Shown here: piece by piece, positions 11,356-21,429 of the stretch | Numbering within the stretch: the first letter of the stretch is position 1 | How the letters are laid out: every line of letters starts with the position of its first letter | Assembly: GCF_000149955.1 (NCBI RefSeq) | Contig: NC_030988.1 | Span: 2,256,109-2,320,108, forward strand | DNA: 64,000 nt | Origin: Fusarium oxysporum f. sp. lycopersici 4287 | Taxonomy: Eukaryota; Ascomycota; Sordariomycetes; Hypocreales; Nectriaceae | Reading direction: 5' to 3' | The notes under the pieces: model-generated | The model's input: the letters and a program-made list of their open reading frames with translations, nothing else | Told to the model about the DNA's origin: nothing | The model's database searches: none | Made by a program: the position numbers and the translations under genes

Positions 11356-13745
11356 CGTTTTCGCGGCTCCAAGAGAGCATCTATCGCTCGCATCGTGAAG
11401 AAGCTCGAGGCTGCGAATACCCTCAGCATAGAAGACCTTCCTGATCAACGAGGAGGGCGGCCAAGACTGCTGACAGAGGAGGAAGAAGAAGCTATCGTGG
11501 CCTTCGTCATCTGGATGCAAAGATCAGGTCTGCCTGCCTCTAAATATGAAGTAGAAGATGCAGCAAATACGCTGCGCTGCCGCCGAGATACTGAGGCAAG
11601 GCCAGTGAGCAGAATGTGGTATCGGCGCTTCTGTGATAATCATCCAGAGCTCGATAAATCGATTCTCAAGGCCAAAGAAGCTGCCCGCGTGGAGTATAAG
11701 GAAGCAGGTGTTGAGGAGACCAAGCAGTGGTTTCAGCGGCTCACTGAAGTTATCACCAACTACGGAATCGGTGCCTCTGAGTGTTAGAACGCTGACCAAG
11801 CTGGAGTTAGAGTAGGAATGCTACGAGAGCATGTAGAATGCCTTATTATACATACACAGAAGAAGTCATCTACAGAGGTTTTCTCCCCTGCTGATCGAGA
11901 AAGCTATACAGTCATCGGCACAGGCAACGCTGCAGGCGATACAACTCCTCCGTGGCTGATCTTCAAGAGCTTTCCAACGCTGGAGTGGGCTCAGATCGAG
12001 GGCGATTCTCAGATGCGATTTGCACAGTCAGATACAGCCTTTTCCAACGCTGAGATAACGCTGCAGTAGGCAAAGCATTTTAACCGTTATTCCTAGGAGA
12101 AGTCAGCTACTGTTCAACGCCGTCAGCTCGATTTTGAGCAGTATTTTGGCTGTAATAAGCACCTGCAACAACCTGGGAATGCCTTCAGAGAATATGACCT
12201 CCCTCCGAATACCGAAACCATCCAAGAAGAAGGTCCTGTGTGGAGGCTGCTCGTTATCGACGGCTTCGCCGGTCACGGCTCCTTCGCCTTTCGAGAATAC
12301 TATATGAAATTTAATATCCTCGTGGCCTTCTTACTGTCCCATTTAACGCATATCCTCCAGCCTATGGATATAGGTGTATTTCAATATCTGAAGAATGCAC
12401 ATCAGAGGAAGCTTCGTGAGGCGTTAAGGAAGGGAAAGCTGACCTTTAACCGCCGTGACTTTGCCGGGGCTTTTCAGGTATGAGGCTCATAGCTCAGCCT
12501 TCTCTTGATAACCCCTCTTTTCACATACTAATATCATTTTTTCAGGAGATCTTCGACGAAGGCTTCACGGCGGCACATATCATCTCAGGCTTCGAAAAGT
12601 CAGGGATTTTCCCACCTACAGACCGACCTGCAGTCGAATATCTTCTCAGGAAGAAGCTGAAGATGAAGAAGACTGTTGATCCTGCCTTTTTCTCACTTCT
12701 GCCGTCAGAAGCGAGGTTCACAACAGCTTCCACAACGGCACCACACGTCAGGGACCGATATCACGATATCCTCAGTTCCCCAACGCGTCAGGGACTTAAG
12801 CATATTCAGAATATTGTTCATAAAGCTATATTACTTGAAGATCATATAAAAAGGAATATAGAAGATCGCCGAGCTCGTATCGAGAAAAGATATCACCAGA
12901 GAAAGCGAGGAAAACGCGCCCGAGGAGCTTCTGATTATATTAACACGATTTCATTACAGGAGCTTCGCGAGCAGCAGGATAAGTACATTACAGAGAGTCA
13001 GAAGAAGAGTATTCGATCCGAGATACGGCAGCAACGATCACAGCTTATCAGGGAGCTCGAGGCATTGAAATAAGAATGGCGAGATAACAGAGAAGTCATA
13101 GTTAAAGGTATCACGAAAAAGCTGCAGTTTAAGAAGTGGTTAGAAGTCACAGGGAAGAAGAATGACTATTTATCTATGGATACACAGCGGTCTGCTATGA
13201 CTGAAGCCCTCAATGAAGTCACTGACGGATTCATGATAGATACACAACACCCTCCTGATCTTCGTGAGTCTATTCGCAACGCAGCCTTTGCAGCAAAGCC
13301 TCTCGAAGCTGTAGACTTTTCCCTCCTCCCTCACAGTGACGATTCCGTCACTTTTCACCTCACGAGGCCTGAAGAAACACCATGCCCCAGCGATTTCAGC
13401 TTCAACAGTTAAGTCGTGATGCCCTCATCGCCGCCCTGCCTGCCTGACTACGAGTCACCTCCCCAGTCATCGTTACCCTCAGTCCCCTCAACACCCTGCC
13501 CCTCACAACACCAAATACAGTATCGCGAGTCTCTTCGAGATCTCATACAGAGAGAAAGGCAGGTCGCAGAGGCCACAGTCACAAGGAAGGGGAACAGAAT
13601 GCCGCCCATTTTAGCAGGGAAATCGTTCCTCAAATCGGGCCCGGTTGGGTGCCGCCACAGTCATATCCCCCCTTCAGCTATAGTCAATAGTCAATTCAGT
13701 ATCACGAGAAGCTTCAAATTAGGCATTTTTATCATTTTCAACTAA
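11356..13745 (+). pseudogene. pogo-type DDE_1 transposase (family P1), spliced, nonsense-mutated
   Basis: One continuous gene model: frame 1 from the gap to 12477, a 68-bp intron at 12478-12545 (GTATGAGG, branch-like TACTAAT, TTTTTTCAG), then frame 3 to about 13745. Domains in order: end of HTH and CENP-B helix region (SRMWYRRFCDNHPELDKSIL), first catalytic Asp in NADQAGVRVG, second in LLVIDGFAGH, third in LQPMDIGVFQ, then a long basic helical tail. In-frame stops at 11785 (TAG), 12067 (TAG), 12094 (TAG), 13071 (TAA) and 13410 (TAA) kill it. The stop at 12481 lies inside the intron and is not a mutation. All three catalytic Asp remain. Cut-and-paste enzyme of a Tc1/mariner-superfamily element; inactive. 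Confidence 0.85.
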
Positions 13746-13815
13746 TCACGACATTATGAGAACATCAGGCTATTAAAAAAGCTGTTTTCGCCACCTAAAA
13801 ACTAACCTTGCCGAT

Positions 13816-13873
13816 GTCTCACGGTTTTGTGCGTGTCTCAGGGTTTTGTGCCCAACTAAGCTTGCTTAGTTGG
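13816..13873 (+). repeat. 3' terminal region of pogo P1: tandem 19-mers and a palindrome
   Basis: Two 19-bp tandem near-copies, GTCTCACGGTTTTGTGCGT (13816-13834) and GTCTCAGGGTTTTGTGCCC (13835-13853), run into a perfect inverted repeat with 10-bp arms CCAACTAAGC / GCTTAGTTGG at 13852-13861 and 13864-13873. This is probably the transposase-binding and terminal inverted repeat region. The matching 5' end would be inside the gap. Confidence 0.6.
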
Positions 13874-13904
13874 CCCCCCCCCCCCCCCCCCCCCGGCTCG
13901 AGCC
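13874..13904 (+). repeat. 21-C tract followed by GGCTCGAGCC
   Basis: Poly-C 13874-13894, then the 10-bp palindrome 13895-13904. The left flank of the gap ends in the same palindrome. Confidence 0.8.
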
Positions 13905-14350
13905 AACGGGTATAGCACTGCTAGCTTCTTGAAAATTTTATCCATAGTCTCCTGAGCAAAAAGTCATATATTTGAGGTTCCTCCAAACCATTCGGCGGTC
14001 TATTCAATGTTCTATGCCTGAAAATAGGAGAAAAGACAGTGCGAATACAGCTTTTCCTCGTAATATTCTAAATAATACAAATGGAATTTAGAAGACGTCT
14101 CTTCTGTGTATTCCCGTTGTTCATTGGCCTGAATCTAAGTTTTCAGGTAGTTTAAGCCTGATTAAGGCTTTCGATGTAGTTTTTTAAAATGGCAGTTTAA
14201 GGTGTAAAATGTGTTTGGGATACTCGCTTGTATGGGACACTCACTTGTGGAGTACGTTACCGCTCTTTTCTGTATTTTTTAGCCTTATTCTGTGACAACA
14301 ATATGAAAATGCCTAGGTCAAGACTTTAATGGGAATACATAGAGGAAGAT
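13905..14350. other. no recognised gene; leader of the next pogo element
   Basis: AT-rich, no long frame. Contains the near-repeats GGATACTCGCTTGTATGGGA and CACTCACTTGTGG around 14218-14252, which may belong to the terminal region of the element whose transposase starts at 14351. Confidence 0.35.
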
Positions 14351-16074
14351 ATGGCAGGGGCCATATTTGATGTTACTGATAATGGTTTTTCACCTCCTCA
14401 AGCCGCTCAGAGACGGGGAGTGCCTCGGAGCACTCTAATCGACAGACTTAACGGCCGCGGGGCCGTGAAAGAGCAGGTCCACCCTTATTGACGTTTGTCT
14501 AAGAGCCAAGAGGATAGGCTCACTTTCTGGATACTCTGTCAGGAGTCTTTAGGCTATACTCCGTCCCACAGTTAGATCCGCGCTTGCGTCATGGGCCTGC
14601 TGAGACAGCAGGGCGAACATCCCGACTTAGGACGTAACTGGGTGATCAAGTTTATCAATCGCCGCGCAGACCTAAAGATCAGAATGGGTAGGCGTCAAGA
14701 AGCCAAGAGGTTCGACTCTTTCACGCCTAAAGCGGTTCATTGGTACTTTGATATCCGGGAGGGCCAGTACGGTTGGATCAAGCCTGAAAATACCGTCAAC
14801 GTCGATGAAGGGGGTATTATGACTGGTTTCGGCAAGCATATACCTCTATCCCTTATTAATGCTTGAAATTTGACCGTCTAATCCTCTGGGTTCAGGTCTA
14901 GATATCCTGGTTGTTGGGAGTGTGGACCCCAAGCGCAAGGCGTTTCTGAAGGGACCACAAACCCGAAATTGGACTTCATTTATCGAAACTATAACTGCTG
15001 ACGGCCGCGCTTTAGTTCCTGGCATAATATTCAAGGGGAAGCAACTGCAGAAATAGTGGTTTCTTGAAGAGTTCAAGCAGATAGCAGACTAGTATTATAT
15101 AGCATCGCCTAACGGGTGGACTGACGGCCATATTGGCATTAAATGGCTCGAGAGAGTTTATCTGCCCCAGACCACTCCTGCTGACGACTTAGACGCGAGA
15201 ATGATTATTTTAGATGGCCGTGGAAGCCATGCAACAGTAGGTTCTTCCCTTTCTCCACCTCGAGATTAATGCTGAGTGATGGAAGGATGAATGGATGGCC
15301 ACGTGCTTTCTGAACAACGTTTATTGCTGCTATCTGCCAGCACACTGCTCTTATGGACTCTAGCCACTGGAAAACGGAGTATTTAACGCGTTGAAGGCTG
15401 CATATCGACGAGAGTTGGAAATGTTCGCTTCGTTGACTGATTCCGCTCCAATGGATAAGGTTTATTTCATCAGGGCTTACGTCAAGGCTCGCCGAGTTGG
15501 AATGACCAAGAAGAACATATTGTCTGGCTGGAGTGTCACTAGAAATTGTCCGATCTCACGTTCGAAAGCGCTGCGGCACCCTGAAATCCGACAAGGTAGA
15601 CCAAACGGCAGCCCAAGAGTGACTCCTGAACCCAGGCCGTATCTTGGCTCGGACGATATGCCACAGACGAGCCGTCAAATTCGTGATCTTGGGTTGAACA
15701 AAACCCCAAAGACGCAGAGACGGTACAACGTAATAGCCAAGGGCTTTAAAGCTCACCAGCAGACAGTAGCGGCGCATACGCAGAGGATTGCCAGCCTAGA
15801 GGAAGAATTGACTTGGCTAAAAAGAGGGAAGAAGAGGAAGGCGGTGCGGAATCCTAACAAACGTTTCATGACTCTTGGAGAGACTCTAGCTGGTAAAGAG
15901 TCCATACCAGAAGGGGCGACTCGTTATATGCCTATCGGAGTGAAATTTGTCTCTTTAAGCGAGCAAGAGTCAGAATTGGAGGCTGGCTCTGTCATCGAAG
16001 TCAGAGAGGAAAACATACCGCACCAACCCACCAGGCGGTCGCGGCGGATGGTTAAAAAAACCAGATTACAATAG
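14351..16074 (+). pseudogene. pogo-type DDE_1 transposase (family P2, copy 1), two introns, five stops
   Basis: ATG at 14351. Order: HTH psq (PQAAQRRGVPRSTLIDRL), CENP-B region (NWVIKFINRRADLK), first Asp in NVDEGGIM, intron 1 (acceptor TTCAG at 14891-14895; donor either GT at 14826 or a GC donor at 14832), LVVGSVDPKRKAFLKG, second Asp in IILDGRGSH, intron 2 at 15237-15285 (GTAGGT...GGAAG), then NNVYCCYLPAHC and PLENG, where the third catalytic Asp is Glu (the minus copy at 24708 has PLDNG). Coiled-coil and RRGKKRK-type basic tail end at 16074. Stops: TGA 14489, TAG 14573, 15054, 15090 and 15361; each can derive from CGA, CAG or TGG by C-to-T change, as in RIP. Dead element. Confidence 0.85.
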
Positions 16075-16231
16075 ATAACTCTACTTATGGCTCATTAAAT
16101 GAATGATTTTACGCATTTCTCTCAATTTGGTCAAATTCTGTGCAAGTGAAGTTGGTGAGGTTTGGTGGAGCTTTTTTATTTTATTTTGCCTGGCGAAAGA
16201 GGGGTTGTGGATGGTACACGTGAAAGTCGAT

Positions 16232-18584
16232 TTATACCCCATAATGCACAAATTGTGCCCAGTTCAGTGGCATACTGAGATTCTCTGCACGTACGGCCAT
16301 CACCACCTCCTGCAGCGCCGATGCCACCTTGTTGTTGGTAACCGACTGGTTCCGCTGCAATACCAAAAAGTAGAACCGCTTCGATACCTCTACACGCTCC
16401 GAATCCCCGGCGGGCCACAGGCACCCTACAACATGAGGGGACCCTGCCACCTGGAACCCGCTCATGACGTGTATCACTTCATCCGATAACCTCGCCGCCT
16501 TATTCTCCGCTGTAGAGCACGACGAGAGGTACGCCATCTGCGCGTATCTAAGCCGTAGGTCCGAAACCCGTTGGACTGTGAGCCGGTTCTTGTACCAAGC
16601 GCTCGTCAATTCCGGTACTCTTCTGCAAAATCAGACCACTATTGGAAGGGTCTGAATAGACTGATGTTCCGTGGCATGCGAAGTGTGCGATACGGCAGGT
16701 TTTGAGGGCCTCTAAGACTTGATCTGTGCTGGGGTGTGTATAAACTGTCGTACGCATATGAGAGCGAGTTAATATAAGAATCTTCCGCATCTCTTATTCT
16801 ACTCTAGGGAGCTCTTTCGGCGCTTTCTCGTCGCCTGATCCTTTTGGTGATATTGGCATGGCTGCAATAAGCATTGTGTTTGTATCTTGCGCCATCAAGT
16901 CTTCCTGGGCGCGCTTCGCCTGATTCTGTGCATAGGCAAGTTCCTTGATCGATGGTGTGTAGGAAGATATTAGCCTGCAATAGGCGTTCTCCGTTGATCC
17001 TCTTGTATGTACCCCTGCAGCGTGGAAGAGCATCGAGCTCGCCAGACCGGAGCCTATCCACCATACTCGTGGAAGGCCTTCGCTTGGATGTGTCTTTGAA
17101 GCGGAAATCTCGGCGACGATGTGCTTGACACAGGCATACCAAAGCCAAGAAAGGTAGTCTAAAAACTGATCGTTTTCCCCTCGCTGGTCAGACCTCTTTT
17201 TTGTCGACCAATCTTTACTTACCCACAACCTCGCTTTGGATGCGGATAACTCGGGAAGTACGATTGTTCTCAGTGAATTGTTGGAGACGATAATGGCATC
17301 GCTTCGGAAGTTGGTGATATTAATAACCACAATGCTGCCCTCAGTGATACACTCCTGCATCTCAGTAACGGTCTGTCCAAGCATAAACCGCTCATGGCCG
17401 GGGACACATCTGATTTCCTTCAAGCACATATCTAGCTCGGCTGCAGCTTCTTGCCGCCGCTTTCGTAACAAGGCTTCAACCACACTGGGAGTGGTCTGGC
17501 GGGTCGGAGCATTCACTTCGTCCACGAGACTCTGATATCGATTGGCTAGCTGAAGGTGATCATGACGAAGTGAAGAAAGATCGCTGCGATCATCTAGTAG
17601 TTGACTTAAGATGATAGCGCGGCCTTGCTCGAGACATTCAAGAGCCTCAGTTAATCGATTTGTTGATAAGAGGAAGGCACATAGGTCGGAAGCGACGCCT
17701 GCGAACGTTGAAATAACGAACTGCTGATCATTGCGATCAAGAGTTCGTGTATGGACTGAAGGAAGAAGATCGAGTATCTTCCTCCCAAGATTGATGCCTT
17801 GGTCGACTCTGTTCTGTATAGCGAGTAATTCCAGACATTTAGCGGCAGCCGTGACACGATGGAATGACACAGCATGCAAACAGGACCAAGCCTGGAGGAG
17901 ATAGGCTGACGCCTCTCCCAGGTCCCTCATTTTTCCCGTCTGTTCATACAGCCTCTCAAAGAATCTTCCGACGTTATTCAACCAGGCTGCCAGGTTTGGA
18001 TGGTCGTCAGGCGTCGAATCTACAGCCCGTCTCCCTGCCTCGATTGCCTCTTCCAGATCCTTCATCTCTTCTGTCCGCTCATACCGCCGAATAAGCTTGA
18101 TTCCAAGGTTATTCGACATGGCTGCCTGGTCTGGACAGCCATCAGGCGTCGATTCTACAGCTCGTCGTGCTGTCTCAATTGAGTCTTCGAGGTCTTTCAT
18201 CTCTCCTGTCCGTTCGTACCGCGTCTCAACCTTGTTTCCAAGGTTACTCAACATAGCTGCGAGGTCTGGATGGCCGTTAGGCGTTGATTCTACAGCTTGT
18301 CGTACTACCTTGATCGCCTCTTCCAGGTCCTTCATCTCCCCTGTCCGTTCGTACCGCGTCTCAAGAAAGACTCCGAGGTTATTCAGCCATTGCGTAAGCC
18401 ATGGGTTCCTGTCGTTTGTTAGATCTATACCCTGTTTAGCCGAGTCTATGGCTTTGCTGATATCATCTCTGCTTCCTGTTTGCATATATCTTTCATATGC
18501 GCCGATTGAAAGCTTTGAGAAAAGATGAGGGATATCTTCCCTACTGATATCGTTATCTGTAGCAAGTGCCTCGATATCCGTCAT
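16232..18584 (-). pseudogene. TPR-CHAT protein, broken before and inside the CHAT protease domain
   Basis: ATG at 18584 (MTDIEALATDND). Residues ~70-230 hold about four 42-residue tetratricopeptide repeats (RYERTGEMKDLEEAI, NNLG), followed by helical repeats to ~500. The reading frame stops at TAA 16791-16793 but carries on in frame as EMRKILILTRS and then the CHAT (caspase-like) domain, with the catalytic His in RIAHFACHGTS. A one-base shift near 16600 follows, after which NRLTVQRVSDLRLRYAQ and the catalytic Cys in YLSSCSTAENKAARLSDEV continue to the stop at 16232. Both catalytic residues survive. Fungal TPR-CHAT proteins are abundant and thought to be proteases with roles in self/non-self or death signalling, unproven. 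One stop and one frameshift mark it as a recent pseudogene, unless an unseen intron removes them. Confidence 0.75.
18000..18420 (-). repeat. 126-bp tandem coding repeats (TPR units)
   Basis: The DNA encoding the TPRs is itself repeated with a period of 126 bp (42 codons); units share a TTCGTACCGCGTCTC and CTTCATCTC core. High DNA identity between units suggests recent duplication or gene conversion. Confidence 0.7.
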
Positions 18585-18593
18585 GATAAGCAC

Positions 18594-19468
18594 AGGTTTA
18601 AGGCTTGTTAGTTTTCGATTTCGTCACTGGCTAGCTAGGGTCGTTCATGAGGATATTGTCGCGAACATTGTCACTGCTTTATTGCTGCCTAATTGTTCCG
18701 TTGTGCGCACGACGTGTTGGGCTTCACAGCAGGTGACGCTTCTGTCTGCGGCAGTTGGCACCCGCACAGACGTGGCGCAAGTCATGTTCCCTTTTGTAGC
18801 GATGGCTCATTCAATGTGTCTCGCTAATCCATGTAACGCACTGCCTCCTTGCAAGCCTCCAAACAGGCGGCCTCTGCGGGGTTGCGCCTGGTGGCCCCTG
18901 TTGGGGGCCTTAGTTGGTACAACCATTGTAGATGCGCAAGGCGCTCTGTCATCTTGATGTAATGCTTCGACGAGGAGTGTGGATGCGTGCCCAAGGACTG
19001 TGCTCTTGGCGGTGATTTAAGACGCGTTGCCGTGGTCATAACTGAAGAGGGACTCAATGTGGCACCCAGTGATTTCTGAAACGAAGAACTCTTATCGAAC
19101 ATTGAGGAGATCGCAAAGAGAAAAATCAAGACCTGCAAGGTTGATTCAACTATCATTGTAATGCCCGTGAAGGGCCGATCGGAGCCCGGTAACAAAAAGT
19201 TTTAAGGAGCTACAGATGAAGTGGTCCATCGTAGAGAGGTAGCTGCAAGCCTGGTGCCACCTTCTCCGCATTGGGAAGTGGCTGAGGATTAATGTTTCAT
19301 TCAAATATGTGGAGAGCAACAAAGACACCCCGCACTAGCAAGCCGCATTAGAGGGTCAGTGCATATTGTGAGTGGGAATGCTTAAAAGTTAAAGGAGTTG
19401 AGCGAAAGAGGCATTATGAGCTGGTTCGGGACCTCACGTTGGAAAGAGGGGCTGGACCTAGAGCTCAT
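18594..19468. other. no recognised gene
   Basis: About 0.9 kb with only short overlapping frames on both strands. It contains the 5' flank of the TPR-CHAT gene. No promoter motif stands out. Confidence 0.4.
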
Positions 19469-20445
19469 TTATGAAGACAATGATGCACACCTTTTTATAG
19501 AGCAAGGGGTATTAGAAGGCGTCGCAAGACGATTTGTTCGAGACCGAAGTTTTCCTTGACCGATATATTGGTTTCTAGACTTTGTTATGTATTCATTCCA
19601 ATGCACTTTCCCCTGGAGCTCATTAATAGAGATCCCAGCGCGGCGGAAGTACCCTTGAGCATTCTCTTTTCGCTCGCCCACTACACTAACGCAATGTTCT
19701 ACGAAAGAAGCAAAATCGTACTTAATGCTATCCCCATGTTTGTTCCAGATTTCCCTCATAAAGTTCTTGGTCTCTCTAAAGTTCTCTTCAATTGGGTTCA
19801 GATCAGGGAGGAAAGCGATTGTAGCTTGTACACCACTCCAGCCTCCTCGCACATCCACTGGATCTCCTCCGAGAGGTGAAATGATGCGTTGTCCATCACT
19901 AGAACAGATCTTGGCTCTGACCATCTGCCGCAGTACGGCAAGAGCTCCTTAATGAAGTGCCTGGATATTTCGGCATCGATCGATCCTCCGTATACTCGGA
20001 AATGAATTACACCATCCTGACCTAAAGCAGAAAGGACTTGAACCCTTCGACCGCGGTGGAATTTCTTCACTTGACGAGGTCTTTGACCTCTGCGCGCGTA
20101 ACCTTTCTTCAATATTCCAATGCTTCCATCCATGCCAGACTCCTCAATAAACACAAGCTGATAGGAACGGAAATCAGATAACTCGTAGATATGTTCTCGC
20201 AGGTTTACGTTGCGCTCTTTTGCGACGTTTTGCATGGTCTTCCTTGACCACCCAGCTTTGCGGAGCTTTCTACTAATGCAATGATGCGACACAGTCACCT
20301 GGAATTCTTCATAGAGGAAACTAGCCATATCCGAATGACACAAACTGGTATCTAACATCCAGGACCACCTAAAAGATAACCAAAATTTCGCTCCGCCCAC
20401 ATGAAATCCAAATTTTGATGCGTGCGCAAAACACCAGATTGTCAA
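19469..20445 (-). pseudogene. mariner-type (DDE_3) transposase, frameshifted
   Basis: N-terminal HTH remnant (VTVSHHCISRKLRKAGWSRK), then the catalytic core: the first acidic motif reads LVFIEESGMDGSIG (usual form DESG, here Glu in place of the first Asp), the second is SVLVMDNASFH, and after a frameshift near 19800 the third is LPDLNPIEENFRETK. The C-terminus runs HFRRAGISINE-like and ends by 19469. It belongs to the Tc1/mariner superfamily with DDE_3 signature common in Aspergillus. The frameshift, the Asp-to-Glu change and a shortened N-terminus show it is dead. It lies directly against a pogo tail at 20446, suggesting nested or abutting insertions. Confidence 0.8.
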
Positions 20446-20886
20446 TTAAAAAGTGAAGCTTTGGAGAGAAATTCTATAAAATTGATCAATTTTTATTCTC
20501 TGCGTGGTCCTTGATCTCCCGATCTCCCTACCGCTCCGTGTGCGCTGGCAGTGCTTTGTTACGACCGTCAAGTACTCACGTTCGTCCTCTGACCTGACAC
20601 CCACCTCAATCACCGACTCGACCTCCTCATCCACATCTACCTCTATTTCTGCCTCTTTTGGGTCATGAGGAGCTTCTCCAACCGCTATAGCCTCTGCTAG
20701 AGCCATGAATCGTCGGTTCGGGTTCGGTATCGCCTTTCTTTTCTTCCCTCGCCGCACCTGGGCCATCTGCTCTTCGAGGCCAGTAACCCGCGCTTTCTGA
20801 ACGGCCACCTTCATCTCTAAAGCTTCTAACCCCTTTTCGATCTTACCGTACTTCCGTCTGGTCGGCCGACTTCGGTGTTTGGTCAT
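20446..20886 (-). pseudogene. pogo P2 transposase tail, 5'- and 3'-truncated
   Basis: The frame opens at ATG 20886 and contains TRRKYGKIEKGLEALEMKVA, a coiled coil, then the family signature RRGKKRKAIPNPNRRFMALA and an acidic stretch. It matches the C-terminal domains at 15700-15900 and 24900-25080. No catalytic domain is present. The last residues (after SRTTQRIK) run into foreign sequence up to the mariner at 20445, so its own stop is lost. Confidence 0.75.
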
Positions 20887-20939
20887 ATCCCTTACCTAAC
20901 GGCTCATTGTCGGTGTGTCATCTGAGTTAGCGCTCTTAA

Positions 20940-20996
20940 CAAGACAAACTTAACCAAGACCAGACAAGCCAAGACAAGTCAAGCCAAGTCAAGTTG
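20940..20996 (+). repeat. CAAGNC-type short tandem motif
   Basis: Repeated CAAGCC / CAAGAC / CAAGTC units (GACAAGCCAAGACAAGTCAA). Similar motifs (GGCTTGAATAGGCTTGACAAG) occur at 24178-24198 past the hAT gene. Subterminal repeats of the hAT element are a possible explanation. Confidence 0.5.
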
Positions 20997-21170
20997 ACGA
21001 TCTTATCAAGCGAGACGGCTATTTTAGCTGACTTGAATTGTCTTGATACCGGCTTGGCAAGCACGAACCCTATAGCGGTCACAGCTACGGAGGTATGGCG
21101 GCTCGGATCGAAAAAATCCTGCTGGCACGTGTCAATATCAAGTCGCTCGCTCACAAAGAGACAAGAATCG

Positions 21171-21200
21171 CTCTCATCGTGAAAAAGTTAACGATGAGAG
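21171..21200. repeat. perfect hairpin, 10-bp arms
   Basis: CTCTCATCGT (21171-21180) pairs with ACGATGAGAG (21191-21200) around a 10-base loop. It lies at the upstream edge of the dispersed repeat at 21190-21303. Confidence 0.8.
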
Positions 21201-21303
21201 TGAACGACCACAACTAGCATCAGGCAGCAGCCTGCTGCCTATGATATCGGCAGATTGGATATAGGTATAAGAGATCGACCTTCGTCGCTCCTTTAGATAG
21301 AAA
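21190..21303 (+). repeat. 110-bp dispersed repeat, copy 1
   Basis: About 90% alike to 37825-37932 in the same orientation. Shared blocks: GATGAGAGTGAACGACC, AGGCAGCA-3 nt-TGCTGCCT (a conserved 8-bp-stem hairpin), CTATGATATCGGCAGATTG, GGTATAAGAG and CCTTCGTCGCTCC. The TATA-like GGTATAAGAG suggests promoter or LTR origin. It stands about 130 bp before the hAT start codon. Confidence 0.75.
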
Positions 21304-21429
21304 ATCAAGGTCTTTCGTTGCCCGATTCGCAGAGGATCTTCCCGATCGTTGTTCAGTCATCCAAACAATCGTGTCGTGCGACAGCACGGCTAAAAGTTAG
21401 CCCCAAGCACCACGCTCATCACCGTCAAG

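Noticed and set aside
10727..11520. Several long open frames running across the N gap on both strands
   Set aside because: They are open only because N bases give no stop codons; only the part after 11355 in frame 1 has pogo similarity.
17864..18528. Plus-strand open frames opposite the TPR repeats
   Set aside because: They repeat with the same 126-bp period as the TPR coding units and are antisense shadows.
16232..18584. Link of TPR-CHAT to a CRISPR-type (type III-E) system
   Set aside because: CHAT with TPR is also very common in fungi; there is no CRISPR array or Cas gene and the organism is eukaryotic.
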